Source: Viridibacillus sp050279675
Lineage (GTDB): Bacteria > Bacillota > Bacilli > Bacillales_A > Planococcaceae
DNA length: 64,000 nt
Assembly: GCF_050279675.1 (NCBI RefSeq)
Contig: NZ_JBNNUK010000001.1
Location: 124,001 to 188,000, forward strand
Direction of reading: 5' to 3'
Shown: positions 27,598 through 36,854 of the stretch, one piece after another
Layout: every line of letters starts with the position of its first letter
Numbering within the stretch: the first letter of the stretch is position 1
Program-made: the position numbers and the translations under genes
The notes under the pieces: model-generated
What the model was told of the DNA's origin: nothing
The model's database searches: none
What the model saw: only the letters and a program-made list of their open reading frames with translations

Positions 27598-27670
27598 CAC
27601 ATCTCTATTGAAAAATTTTCCATATTGTGATAGATTCTATCTAACTAAAGTTTAGAGGGAGTGAATCTTC

Positions 27671-28636
27671 ATTATTACAAGACCCGTTCCGCTACAATTT
27701 CAAGCACTCAATCGGCTCCTTTATAGAGTCCCGAACACGCATCATAAAGCCATTAACAGTATACGGCAAGACACCGAACGTATTTTAGCAGGCTATAAAG
27801 GAGAATTGCGCGTTGACCATTTCGTCCTAGAAACTCATTTTAAACTGCCATTTGTCTATTTTCCTAATGTTGAATTACAAGTTTCAAAATTTCGCTTTGT
27901 GCAAATAGACTCGCTCATTGTCACGCCTAGCTACATTTGCATATTTGAAGTGAAAAATATGCGAGGTGTATTAAGATTTCACGAAAATCCTTATCAATTA
28001 GTCCAAATAGTAGATGGTGAAAAGCGAATATACGAATGTCCCCAAAGTCAAATTATCCGTGCAGTAAGTAGCCTGAAATATTGGCTCCAAAATAACAAAT
28101 ATGAAATCCCGATATACTATAAAATTGTCATGCCAAACACCAACACATTAATAAAAAAGCGCCCCAAGAAAGTGCAATTACTGTTCAACAAAGAAATCTC
28201 CCTCTTTCTAGAACAGCTTAATTCTCTCCCACACAAACTCAACGTTGAAGAATTCCGTTTACTTTGCAATCAACTAAAGTCACAAATCAAGCCGTATAAT
28301 CCCTTCCCCTTATGTCAAAAATACAACCTACAACCCGAAAACTTAAATCCAGGAATGATCTGCCCATGTGGTGCCCCTATAGAGTATTCATCTAGAAGAG
28401 GTCAATGTTGCTCTAATTGTAAGGCACCGAAGCAAGTCATTCTCGAGCAAACTATGCTCGATTGGTTTCAACTGTTTAAACCTACCATTACAAACAAAGA
28501 GTGTAGAGGCTTTCTACAAATAGAAGATAAATTTACAATATCAAGACTCCTCAAAAAGATGAATTTAACTCCGATAGGGAACACAAAATTGCGTGTTCAT
28601 CACTATGATTACAATCAACCGCTATTCAAAAAATAA
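27671..28636 (+). CDS. NERD-domain protein with zinc-ribbon and apparent ATT start
   Basis: 321-aa protein. The NERD (nuclease-related) domain spans about residues 40-160, with LAGYKGE, then QIDSLIVTPSYICIFEVKN carrying the D...E-x-K nuclease-like residues. A C-terminal four-cysteine cluster (CPCGA...CCSNC) follows. Homology clearly continues upstream of the first conventional start (TTG at 27806): in-frame codons give RVPNTHHKAINSIRQDTER directly before LAGYKGE. The frame is closed by TGA at 27662, and GAGGGAGTG at 27654-27662 sits eight bases before ATT at 27671, so ATT (or the next ATT) seems to be the start. Family role: probable DNA processing; substrate unknown. Repeat arrays flank it on both sides. 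Confidence 0.78.
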   Translation: MITRPVPLQFQALNRLLYRVPNTHHKAINSIRQDTERILAGYKGELRVDHFVLETHFKLPFVYFPNVELQVSKFRFVQIDSLIVTPSYICIFEVKNMRGVLRFHENPYQLVQIVDGEKRIYECPQSQIIRAVSSLKYWLQNNKYEIPIYYKIVMPNTNTLIKKRPKKVQLLFNKEISLFLEQLNSLPHKLNVEEFRLLCNQLKSQIKPYNPFPLCQKYNLQPENLNPGMICPCGAPIEYSSRRGQCCSNCKAPKQVILEQTMLDWFQLFKPTITNKECRGFLQIEDKFTISRLLKKMNLTPIGNTKLRVHHYDYNQPLFKK

Positions 28637-28658
28637 AACCAGCAAAAGCTGGTTTTTT
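28636..28658 (+). terminator. Terminator of the NERD gene
   Basis: AAACCAGC-AAAA-GCTGGTTTTTTT. Confidence 0.85.
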
Positions 28659-28692
28659 TATACCCAAAATCAATAAAGGCACCTATCATAAG

Positions 28693-28826
28693 GACATGAA
28701 TATTCTGCTAAATAACAAACATTCGAGGTAGCGCAACAAACACCTGAGATAGTGCAACAAACAACGCACTTAGCGCAACAAACAACTAAGATAGCGCAAC
28801 AATCCCTGCACTTAGTGCAACAGTCG
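28693..28826 (+). repeat. Dispersed repeat: leader plus five 21-bp units
   Basis: Leader GACATGAATATTCTGCTAAA at 28693 is followed by five 21-bp units with the core (G/C/A)A(C/G)(A/T)TAG(C/T)GCAACAA. It lies between the convergent NERD and brnQ genes. Confidence 0.88.
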
Positions 28827-28916
28827 ATAACCAACCCACATTCTCCATCCCAAGTCCATTTATTCCACAAATAAAAGACTACCCAACGAACTGCGGGTAG
28901 TCTCTACTATAAAAAA

Positions 28917-30242
28917 TCACTTCCCAACAGCCCTTGAGACAACCACCGGAGATTCGCCCTTAATAAGATATAGACAATAACCAATGGCAGTCCCTACAAT
29001 GGCAGGAATAATCCACCCCAATCCTAAATCCGCAAATGGAAGATAGCTCATATATTTATCAACTACACCAAACTTGAGGCCGAAAGCTTTTAAACCATCA
29101 TATAAAGCAACTATTCCGGTAAGGGACATTGCTGTAACGTAAACATAGGAAGAACCTTTAAATAACGGATGGAATAGAGAAATCACGATCAATACAATTG
29201 TTAATGAGTATGCAGCGATTAAAAAAGGAACACTTACCAATAAAATTGTATTTAGTCCGAAGTTAGCTAATCCGAAACCAATAAATGAAAAGAATAAAGA
29301 GATTTTTTTATAACCAACTTTAGGTACTAAAGTAGAAAAATAGTTTGCACACGCAGATACTAATCCAACACATGTAGTGAAGCAAGCGAGTACGAAAATA
29401 ATACCTAATAATAAGTTGCCCCATTGTCCAAACAATAAATAGGAAGCAGATGAAAGAAGGGCGCTGCCGTTTTCAAATGTACCTGTTCCTGCCATTTTCA
29501 CACCGATATAGCCTAGTGAGCAATATACAACAGCTAGTAAGAATCCAGCTAAAAGCCCCGCTTTAAGCACTTCTCTTCGAAGCATCTTACCTTCCGTAGC
29601 ACCTTGTTGTTTCAATGTGCTCAAAATAACAATACCAAACGCAAGTGCAGCAAGAGCATCCATTGTGTTATATCCTTCTAAAAAACCTTTTAGGAATGGA
29701 GATTGAATATACTCTGTTGTTGTAGGAGCTAATGCGCCATTTTGTAATCGAACAAAACCTACTACAACTAAAACAATCATACTAATTAATAAAAGTGGCG
29801 TAATGATTTTACCCATTAAATCCATCATTTTACTTTGGTTTAAGCTAACTAAAAATACTAAAAGGAAAAATAAAGCCGTAAAACCGATTAGAGCAAAAGT
29901 GGAATCAGATATAAAAGGCTTTAATCCCATCTCGAATGCCAGTGTTGCATTACGAGGGATAGCAAGAAATGGTCCGACTGATAAATATGCGGTGATTGTA
30001 TAAACGATACCAAAGATAGGGTGGACACGACTCCCTAGTGTACGCACGCCACCTTCAACAAATGATAAAGCTATTAATACAAGTAATGGTAGACCAACTG
30101 CAGTCACGATAAATCCAGTAATAGCGAGTGGAAAGTTTGTCCCTGCGTTAGCACCTAAAGACGGTGGGAAAATAAGATTACCTGCTCCAAAGAACATTGA
30201 AAATAACATTAGACCAATAAACAAAGTTGTCGATTTTTTCAT
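28917..30242 (-). CDS. brnQ: Branched-chain amino acid transport system II carrier protein
   Basis: 441-aa polytopic membrane protein (about 12 hydrophobic segments) of the LIVCS/BrnQ family. ATG at 30242 follows GAAGGAG on the minus strand; an upstream in-frame start would lie within the leader. Family motifs: FFGAGNLIFPPSLG near residue 18, GLPLLVLIALSF, AFGIVILSTLKQQG. It imports leucine, isoleucine and valine with Na+ or H+. Expression is evidently controlled by a T-box leader with terminator directly upstream, which couples transport to charging of a cognate tRNA. A fragment of a second BrnQ carrier survives in the pseudogene ending at 36361. Confidence 0.93.
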   Translation of the reverse strand: MKKSTTLFIGLMLFSMFFGAGNLIFPPSLGANAGTNFPLAITGFIVTAVGLPLLVLIALSFVEGGVRTLGSRVHPIFGIVYTITAYLSVGPFLAIPRNATLAFEMGLKPFISDSTFALIGFTALFFLLVFLVSLNQSKMMDLMGKIITPLLLISMIVLVVVGFVRLQNGALAPTTTEYIQSPFLKGFLEGYNTMDALAALAFGIVILSTLKQQGATEGKMLRREVLKAGLLAGFLLAVVYCSLGYIGVKMAGTGTFENGSALLSSASYLLFGQWGNLLLGIIFVLACFTTCVGLVSACANYFSTLVPKVGYKKISLFFSFIGFGLANFGLNTILLVSVPFLIAAYSLTIVLIVISLFHPLFKGSSYVYVTAMSLTGIVALYDGLKAFGLKFGVVDKYMSYLPFADLGLGWIIPAIVGTAIGYCLYLIKGESPVVVSRAVGK

Positions 30243-30289
30243 TTCATTCACTCCTTCAAAATAGTAATCCATATTCAGTGAAAATAGGC

Positions 30290-30570
30290 ACAAAAAAAAC
30301 TCGCCCCTATAAAAGGGACGAGATTACTCGCGATACCACCCTAATTCCGGAATTTTGTTGTTCACAAAAAATCCGGCACTCAGCCACCGTACTAATATAC
30401 GTGATCCCTTGGTAACGGAGGATTTGCCGGCAAAATCTACTTCAAGTTCAATTTTGCTTCTCAGAGATTACTTCAGAAATGGATTTAAACATCGACTTTC
30501 AGCAAGTGTCGACTCTCTATGGATTAAGTGTCCATCCGTACTTATTCTCTTCAACGAATTTGGATATGTT
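30290..30570 (-). promoter_or_regulatory. T-box riboswitch leader of brnQ, probably isoleucine-specific
   Basis: On the minus strand the conserved T-box sequence AGGGTGGTATCGCG lies at about 30328-30341. It is followed by a terminator, CTCGTCCC...GGGGCGAG plus eight Ts, at about 30293-30322. Upstream, stem I contains the distal-loop-like CTTGCTGAAAG and a 3' specifier-loop strand GAAGTAATCTCTGAG in which AUC (Ile) is the best-placed triplet. Uncharged tRNA binding would favour the antiterminator and brnQ transcription. The T-box is certain from the core motif; the Ile reading is an inference. Confidence 0.88.
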
Positions 30571-30574
30571 TCAT

Positions 30575-30603
30575 AGTTTACCAACTAGAAACAGAATTGT
30601 CAA
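30575..30603 (-). promoter_or_regulatory. Sigma-A promoter of the T-box/brnQ transcript
   Basis: Minus strand TTGACA (30598-30603), 17-bp spacer, TAAACT (30575-30580). Confidence 0.75.
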
Positions 30604-30775
30604 TATAAATTGAACAATTAAATTATTCTCAAAAATATGATAAAAACAGTGTGAATCTACATATGTTCTAATATTAAAATCCATAATAATTTAAATCCCA
30701 GTAAATAAAATAAGGAGAATTATACTAAGAAGTAACGTAATTTTAACAATTCTATTAGTATATAAAATGTATAAA

Positions 30776-30812
30776 TAAAAACTCGACGTATGAACTATCA
30801 TACGTCGAGCAT
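30776..30812 (-). terminator. Terminator of pruA
   Basis: CTCGACGTATGA / TCATACGTCGAG perfect 12-bp stem, with a T-rich tail on the minus strand. Confidence 0.85.
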
Positions 30813-30853
30813 AAAAAAATCTAGAGTTTCTTCCTATAGTATAGGAGAGAAAT

Positions 30854-32398
30854 TTATAGTGTTTCTGAAGTTGTTTTTGCTTGCATATGAAGCTGTAAAT
30901 AATCAGGGCCACCAGCTTTAGAATCTGTACCTGACATATTGAAACCACCGAATGGTTGGTATCCTACGATAGCGCCAGTACAGCCACGGTTGAAGTACAG
31001 GTTTCCAACATGGAAGCGTTGACGTGCGTATTCGATGTTAGCACGATTTTTTGAAATGACAGCACCAGTTAAACCATATTCAGTGTCATTAGCAATTGCG
31101 ATCGCTTCTTCAAAATTAGAAGCTTTTGAAATAGCTACAACTGGTCCGAAGATTTCTTCTTTCATAATGCGTGCTTCAGGAGAGACATCTGCAAATACTG
31201 TTGGTTGAACGAAATAGCCTTCTGATTGGTCAGCAGTACCGCCAGCGATTAAGCGGCCTTCTTCTTTACCAATTTCGATGTAGCTAGTAATTTTATTGAA
31301 TGCAGCTTCATCAATAACTGGTCCAGTATAGTTAGTAGGATCTTCTGGATTACCGACTTGTAAAGCGTTTGTTAGTTCCTCTACACGTGCGACTACTTCA
31401 TCATAAACTTCATCCACAATTACTACACGTGAACATGCTGAACATTTTTGACCACTAAAGCCGAATGCAGATTTAACGATAGATTGAGCAGCTAATTCTA
31501 AATCAGCCTCTTTATCTACTACAATCGTATCTTTACCGCCCATTTCAGCGATAACACGTTTAATCCAAATTTGTCCTTCATTTACTATGGAAGCACGTTG
31601 GTTAATACGAAGACCAACATCACGAGAACCAGTGAAACTGATGAAACGAGTAAGCTTGTGATCAACTAAATAATCGCCAACTTCAGCGCCTGAACCTGGG
31701 ATGTAGTTAACAACACCTGCTGGAAGGCCAGCTTCTTCTAATACTTCAATGAATTTGTAAGCAACAACTGGTGTAGTTGAAGCAGGTTTTAAAAGTACTG
31801 TGTTACCAGTAACAACTGCTGCTACAGTAGTACCAGCCATGATTGCAAATGGGAAGTTCCAAGGAGAGATGATGACACCAACACCTAATGGGATGTAGTC
31901 ATAGCGGTTAAATTCGCCAACACGACTTTCAACTGGTTGACCATCTTTAATCGCTAACATTTGGCGACCATAATACTCAAGGAAATCGATTGCTTCAGCA
32001 GTATCAGCATCAGCCTCATTCCACGGTTTACCAGCTTCGAATGTTAACCAAGCAGAGAATTCGTGTTTACGACGGCGGATGATTGCAGCTGCTTTAAATA
32101 AAATATCAGCTCTTACTTCAGCTGGCGTATATTGCCATTCCCCAAAGGCAGTATGTGCAGCTTGCATGGCTTTTTCAGCTAATTCTTGGTTAGCTTTTGA
32201 TACAACACCAACTAATTCTGATTTCTTAGCAGGATTGTAAGATGAAATTTTTTGCTCAGTTGTTACTTTTTCACCGTTTATGATTAAAGGATATTCTTGT
32301 CCTAATTGTTCTTTTACTTGTTTTAATGCAGTTTGATATGCATCTGCATGCTCTTTCGAAGTGAAATCTGTAAATGGTTCATGTTTGTATGGAATCAT
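30854..32398 (-). CDS. pruA: L-glutamate gamma-semialdehyde (1-pyrroline-5-carboxylate) dehydrogenase
   Basis: 514-aa NAD-dependent aldehyde dehydrogenase of RocA/PruA length (about 515). ATG follows AGGGGGA. Motifs: PWNFPFAIMAGTTVAA (cofactor pocket), FTGSRDVGL, IAEMGGKD with the general-base Glu near 285, and FGFSGQKCSACSR with catalytic Cys319. It oxidises glutamate semialdehyde to glutamate, the second step of proline (and arginine/ornithine) degradation. It is divergent from a PAS/AAA+ regulator and near the proline dehydrogenase gene, so all three form a proline-utilisation locus. A perfect inverted repeat in the shared promoter region is a candidate operator. Confidence 0.93.
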   Translation of the reverse strand: MIPYKHEPFTDFTSKEHADAYQTALKQVKEQLGQEYPLIINGEKVTTEQKISSYNPAKKSELVGVVSKANQELAEKAMQAAHTAFGEWQYTPAEVRADILFKAAAIIRRRKHEFSAWLTFEAGKPWNEADADTAEAIDFLEYYGRQMLAIKDGQPVESRVGEFNRYDYIPLGVGVIISPWNFPFAIMAGTTVAAVVTGNTVLLKPASTTPVVAYKFIEVLEEAGLPAGVVNYIPGSGAEVGDYLVDHKLTRFISFTGSRDVGLRINQRASIVNEGQIWIKRVIAEMGGKDTIVVDKEADLELAAQSIVKSAFGFSGQKCSACSRVVIVDEVYDEVVARVEELTNALQVGNPEDPTNYTGPVIDEAAFNKITSYIEIGKEEGRLIAGGTADQSEGYFVQPTVFADVSPEARIMKEEIFGPVVAISKASNFEEAIAIANDTEYGLTGAVISKNRANIEYARQRFHVGNLYFNRGCTGAIVGYQPFGGFNMSGTDSKAGGPDYLQLHMQAKTTSETL

Positions 32399-32424
32399 TA
32401 TTTTTTATCCCCCTAAGTTGTAAG

Positions 32425-32443
32425 GTGCAAAATGAGTTTGCAC
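32425..32443. promoter_or_regulatory. Inverted repeat in the pruA/regulator intergenic region
   Basis: GTGCAAA-N5-TTTGCAC, perfect 7-bp arms, between divergent pruA and its probable regulator. It may be the regulator's binding site. Confidence 0.5.
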
Positions 32444-32540
32444 TTTTCTGAAAAGTATATATATAATAATGCAATATCATTTGGCATATTACAATAAAAA
32501 TATTCTAAAAATTATAAAAAACTTAAAGGGGTATATAAAA

Positions 32541-33863
32541 TTGGAAATAAACGGTCTACTTCAAGTGTATGAATTTATTACAGAAATGAGTGATATCGGC
32601 ATTAGTGCAATCGATGCCAACGGAATGCCAGTAATTTATAATAAAAAAATGAAAGAGCTTGAGGGCATCACAGATCAAGAGGTAATAAAACGCTCTGCAA
32701 GGGAAATTATTAATTTTGAAGCTGAAGAGAGTTTATTGCTCCAAGTGTTACATAAAGGTCAACCGATTCGAAATCATAAAAAAACTTTTTGGAATCGAAA
32801 AGGGCAGGAGATAACGACAATCAATAATATTTTGCCAATTGAAAAAGAGGGGAGAATTCTTGGGGCAGTAGAATTTGCGAGAGATATTTCTACACAAGAA
32901 TTCATGATGTATCAACCACTTCGCCGTTATGGACAGCCATTAACGTTTGAAACAATTACAGCTGTTTCAGCATCGATGAAAAATGTAATTTCGACAGCTA
33001 AAGTAGCTGCGACTAGCCGTATTTCGGTGATGCTCATAGGGGAATCGGGAACGGGTAAGGATATGATTGCTGAAGGAATCCACCATTCACTTTCTATGCC
33101 AAATGAGCAGTTTATAACACTCATTTGCAGAAGAGACGAAGAAACAGTAATTGCGCAGCTAGAAAAATATATAACCGAGCATTATAACATTACGTTTTTT
33201 GGTGAAAGAATAGAATATTTATCGATGTCAGCTCAGGAAAGAATCGTAGAGTTGATGAAAATCCATGAAACAAAAAATCACGTCTTTATTGCTAGTATTG
33301 GCGGCGACCCAATTGAACTTATCAGTAATGGTAAGCTATCGAAAAGTCTATACTTTTTCTTCTCATCCCTTACAATTCGTGTCCCGTCAATCAGAGAACG
33401 GAAAGAAGATATTATGCCCTTTGTGAATGATTACTTGTCGAGACATCGACAAGACTACGGGTCCTTTGTGAAAGATCTTGCACTAGAAGTCGAAGAAATA
33501 TTTTTGTCTTATGACTGGCCAGGAAACTTGAAGGAATTAGAAGTGTTATTAGACGAAATAGCATCTCTTATCACTACAGAAGAGAGTATTACCTATGAGA
33601 TGTTACCAGCTTATTTCCGATGGAAGGTGCAAGACATTCATCGTCAGGAAAATAGTGTGCAAAGTGAATTGTTTATCATCCAAACGGCCAAGGATCTTCG
33701 TCCACTTGACCAATATATCCGTGAAGTGGAAGACTATTATGTGATCAAGGCACTTGAATTCTTTGGTGGTAATGTATCAAAAACAGCAAAAGAGCTTGGA
33801 TTGAAAAGGCAAAGTTTACAATATCGCATGAAGCGAATGAAAAATGCAGAAGAGAATAAATAA
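32541..33863 (+). CDS. PAS-AAA+-Fis transcriptional regulator of the enhancer-binding type, lacking GAFTGA
   Basis: 440-aa regulator built like RocR: N-terminal PAS domain (about 10-115, ISAIDANGMPVIYNKKMKEL), an AAA+ region from about 135 with Walker A GESGTGKD, and a C-terminal Fis-type helix-turn-helix (KTAKELGLKRQSLQYRMKRM). The segment after Walker A is divergent: the sigma-54-contacting GAFTGA loop and the usual GTLFLDE Walker B are absent, although IRVPSIRERKEDIMPF and YDWPGNLKELE are kept. TTG at 32541 is chosen because AAAGGGG at 32525-32531 precedes it; an ATG at 32469 has no ribosome binding site. Probably regulates proline catabolism without sigma-54, possibly as a repressor; inferred. 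Confidence 0.8.
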   Translation: MEINGLLQVYEFITEMSDIGISAIDANGMPVIYNKKMKELEGITDQEVIKRSAREIINFEAEESLLLQVLHKGQPIRNHKKTFWNRKGQEITTINNILPIEKEGRILGAVEFARDISTQEFMMYQPLRRYGQPLTFETITAVSASMKNVISTAKVAATSRISVMLIGESGTGKDMIAEGIHHSLSMPNEQFITLICRRDEETVIAQLEKYITEHYNITFFGERIEYLSMSAQERIVELMKIHETKNHVFIASIGGDPIELISNGKLSKSLYFFFSSLTIRVPSIRERKEDIMPFVNDYLSRHRQDYGSFVKDLALEVEEIFLSYDWPGNLKELEVLLDEIASLITTEESITYEMLPAYFRWKVQDIHRQENSVQSELFIIQTAKDLRPLDQYIREVEDYYVIKALEFFGGNVSKTAKELGLKRQSLQYRMKRMKNAEENK

Positions 33864-33866
33864 AAA

Positions 33867-33895
33867 AATCCCGCCTATTGAGCGGGATTTTTTTT
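33867..33895. terminator. Bidirectional terminator between regulator and proline dehydrogenase
   Basis: AAATCCCGC / GCGGGATTT perfect stem with A/T tracts on both sides, serving the convergent genes. Confidence 0.87.
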
Positions 33896-34866
33896 TATTT
33901 GCGTTTTGATAGACGACCAATGATAAACGCAGATGCAGCTAAGCCAATCGCAGTGTTTGTTTTTTTATTGAAAACTTGTTTAGTAACAAGTGATAAGTTT
34001 TGTGGACGCTCTGCTAAACGGCGCATGAAATAGCCATACCAATCACGACCAAATGGTACATAAGTACAGAAGTTATAGCCCTCTTTTGCTAATTGAAGTT
34101 GCATGTCTTTACGGAAGCCATATAGCATTTGGAATTCAAATTTGTCATTTGAAATATTATTTGTTTTAACAAATTGTTTTACACGATTAATAACATGGTG
34201 ATCGTGTGTTGCGATTGAAGTGAATTTACCATTCAGTAAGTGATACTCGATCAATTTAATATATTTTGCATCAATTTCAGCTTTATCTTGATAAGCAATA
34301 TTTGCAGGTTCTTTATAAGCACCTTTTACGATACGCAAACGATAGTTTTTATACTTTTCGATATTTTCATCAGATTCATGGAAGTATGCTTGAATAACTG
34401 TACCGACATTTTGATGCTCAGCATTTAATTGCTCCATCAACTCGAAAGAAGGATGTAAACGATCATAATCTTCCATGTCGAAGTTAACGAAAATATCAAA
34501 TTTGTCTGCTAGGGCAACAATTTCTTTTAAATTTTCATAACAGAAGTCACGATCAATATCTAAACCTAATTGAGAAGGTTTTAAAGAGATATGAGCATCT
34601 ACCCCATGATCGTGAATAGCTTGAATTAATTCTAGAATTTGATTTTTAGCAGCGATAGCTTCAGATTTTTCAAACACAAATTCTCCTAAGTTATCAACTG
34701 TACATGCAATACCATGCTTGTTTAATTCTTTAATACTATCAATCGTTTCTTGAATATTAGTACCGGCTACTACGCTTTGTGCCCCCATCTTTAAACCATA
34801 TCTTTGAGCAGCTGCATTTAGTGTGCGATTCTCGGATAAATACATAAAAAAGTCTCTTAATATCAT
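33895..34866 (-). CDS. putB: Proline dehydrogenase (monofunctional, FAD-dependent)
   Basis: 323-aa enzyme of the short Bacillus/Thermus proline dehydrogenase type (about 300-325 aa). ATG follows GGGGAGAG. Conserved beta8-alpha8 barrel features: VVAGTNIQETI, FVNFDMEDYDRL, LRIVKGAYKEP, IATHDHHVI, FEFQMLYGFR and the C-terminal YVPFGRDWYGYFMRRLAERPQN substrate-binding helix (residue runs shortened). It oxidises proline to pyrroline-5-carboxylate, which PruA then converts to glutamate. The last 20 residues (AIGLAASAFIIGRLSKRK) are hydrophobic then basic and could attach it to the membrane. Confidence 0.93.
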   Translation of the reverse strand: MILRDFFMYLSENRTLNAAAQRYGLKMGAQSVVAGTNIQETIDSIKELNKHGIACTVDNLGEFVFEKSEAIAAKNQILELIQAIHDHGVDAHISLKPSQLGLDIDRDFCYENLKEIVALADKFDIFVNFDMEDYDRLHPSFELMEQLNAEHQNVGTVIQAYFHESDENIEKYKNYRLRIVKGAYKEPANIAYQDKAEIDAKYIKLIEYHLLNGKFTSIATHDHHVINRVKQFVKTNNISNDKFEFQMLYGFRKDMQLQLAKEGYNFCTYVPFGRDWYGYFMRRLAERPQNLSLVTKQVFNKKTNTAIGLAASAFIIGRLSKRK

Positions 34867-35340
34867 AAAAATCTCTCCCCATCATTTGTGAACTAAATTC
34901 CAAGCGATTATATCATAAAATTTCAAATTGCAAGAGTTTTCTTTTAAAAGAAATTTTGTGAAGAAAATAATTTAAGTGAAATTTCATATTTAAAACAGTT
35001 AGAAAATAACCGTTCTAGATAGATAATTTTAGACTTATTTAGAATTTTATTTAAAAAAAGACTTTTCAAAACTAACTAAATAGTAAATATTTTTAGAACG
35101 AGTTAGTTTTTTAAATCTGAAAGCCGTCACATCATTTTTTTGGTTGTAAAACTGTTACTATGTTGAAGTTTTGATAAAGTGTTAGAGTCAAAATTTCAAA
35201 CTAATTATCATTAAAAATTAAAACCGAAATTCAAGTTTTATATGACGATGAGGAGTAATAAGTAATACGCTGGCTAAGATAAATAAGATCGTAATTAACT
35301 AACTTATGAATTTGATTTTTTGTGAAATTGTTTTTCAAGG
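34867..35340. other. AT-rich intergenic region
   Basis: No gene seen. On the minus strand a TATAAT at about 34906-34911 with an upstream TTGCAA (short, about 15-bp spacer) may be the proline dehydrogenase promoter. The rest is AT-rich with no clear structure. Confidence 0.4.
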
Positions 35341-36361
35341 GGATTATTATGGGGGAAGCAACGCGAATTGTTGTCAATGGTTTTCCAGAAATCGTTGGGG
35401 AAACGATGATGGAAAAAAAGGAGTATGTGAAAGATAACTATGATCATTTAAGAAAATTATTGATGAACGAACCGAGAGGTCATAAAAACATGTTCGGTTC
35501 GTTCACTACAGAGCCTATGAATCCAAAATACGATATTAGTATAATATTTATGGGGGTGGCGGTTCATATTTGAACATATGTGGTCATGGCACAATAGGTA
35601 CAGTTACGATGTATCTGAGCAAAGGAATTATACCGAAAAAAGAGTTTATTTATATTGTTTCTCCTTCTGGGATTATTGAGTGTAGAGCTACTTATATAGG
35701 CGATAGTGTCGAAAATGTTGAATTTACAAATGTACCAGCATTTTTGTTACATAAAGAAATTGAAATAGATTTAAAAAGTATTGGTAAAGTTTCAGTGGAC
35801 ATAGCATTTGGTGGAAGTTTTTTTGGAATAATAAATGCAGTTGAATTCCAATTAGAAATAGACTTGATTAATAAACAACAAATTTTAGGGATTGCAACAG
35901 AGGCAAGAGATTTTATCAATGGAAATATCGTAATTCAACATCCTACTATTCCTGGTATTAATACCGTTGACCTAATTGAAATATCAAGTAAAGTATCAGA
36001 GGATCATTACAAACTTTGGGTTAAAGAAGATTTTAATAATGGCATCACCTATTTAATGTTACTATATCCAATCGCAATTGCATTGATTATCCTTATCTTC
36101 ACGGATTCGTTCTTTAAAGGTGCAAAATCTGTAAATGTAGGAACAATCATCGGAGTAGGTTTTATAGCAGTTATAGATGTACTAAAAGAAGCAAATCTAG
36201 GTGTAGAGACTCTGAATAATACATTTAATTTTATGCCATTGTTTACAAGTGGAGCAGGTTGGATTATTACAGGAATCATTGGTGCAAATATTGGTTACTT
36301 CTTTAGAAAGGAAAAAATAGCAGACTCAGCTGATTTCGAGGATGGATTAGCGAAGGACTAG
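35341..36361 (+). pseudogene. Chimeric pseudogene: proline racemase-family fragment joined to a BrnQ C-terminus
   Basis: The first part encodes a proline racemase/hydroxyproline epimerase family sequence (EATRIVVNGFPE, EPRGHKNMFGSF). A frameshift near 35550-35570 separates this from YLNICGHGTIGTVTMYLSKG, which holds the first catalytic Cys and continues to INTVDLIEI (about 35990). At about 36040 the reading frame passes into LMLLYPIAIALIILIF...GWIITGIIGANIGYFF, the C-terminal membrane region of a branched-chain amino acid carrier. The second catalytic Cys half of the racemase and most of the carrier are missing, as is the racemase N-terminus. A deletion probably fused two neighbouring genes of an amino-acid catabolic cluster. 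Confidence 0.85.
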
Positions 36362-36392
36362 AATGAAAGAATAATATTATTCTAAATAGTAA

Positions 36393-36430
36393 GCACGTCA
36401 GAAGCTGTTATTAAAACAATTCTGACGTGC
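36393..36430 (+). terminator. Hairpin after the chimeric pseudogene
   Basis: GCACGTCAGAA / TTCTGACGTGC perfect stem with a poor T tail. Confidence 0.5.
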
Positions 36431-36854
36431 ATAAACCAGTATTAGTAAAGGTGTGATTGTATAACATCACGCATTCAAGACTATATATAAGCGAATCTAT
36501 TATTTTCTAAATATGTTATTCAAGTTAATAGATTCATCGTGCTTTCACGTTTTATGAAGTATATTAATCGAAAATGGTATCTTTAATGAACAACATTTTG
36601 TTTATACCATTAATAGAGGAAACAGTACCTTCTGTAATGAGTTTCCGAATAATTAGCAGATAAACTATCAATAATGGGAAACAGGCTAATATAACGCTCT
36701 ATACACATCTACAAGATGGAATACATGACAATCATCAAAAAGATCTCTAATTTAATTTGGTGTTCAAACGAAGAAATAAATAGCTACTTATATTGAGATG
36801 ACTATCAAGAACAAGAAAAGCTAATGCAGCATTTTATATAAATGCTGAATCAGT
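36431..36854. other. Gene-free region with possible decayed coding sequence
   Basis: No intact ORF. Around 36745-36850 one plus-strand frame reads like coding sequence interrupted by stops (for example NEEINSYLY, then DDYQEQEKLMQHFI), but no family is recognised. CAGCATTTTATATAAATGCTG at about 36825-36845 is an inverted repeat downstream of sda on the minus strand and may be its weak terminator. Confidence 0.35.

Noticed and set aside
32399..32540. Sigma-54 promoter for pruA
   Set aside because: No TGGCAC-N5-TTGCA match at correct spacing; the TTGCA-like bases belong to the GTGCAAA inverted repeat.
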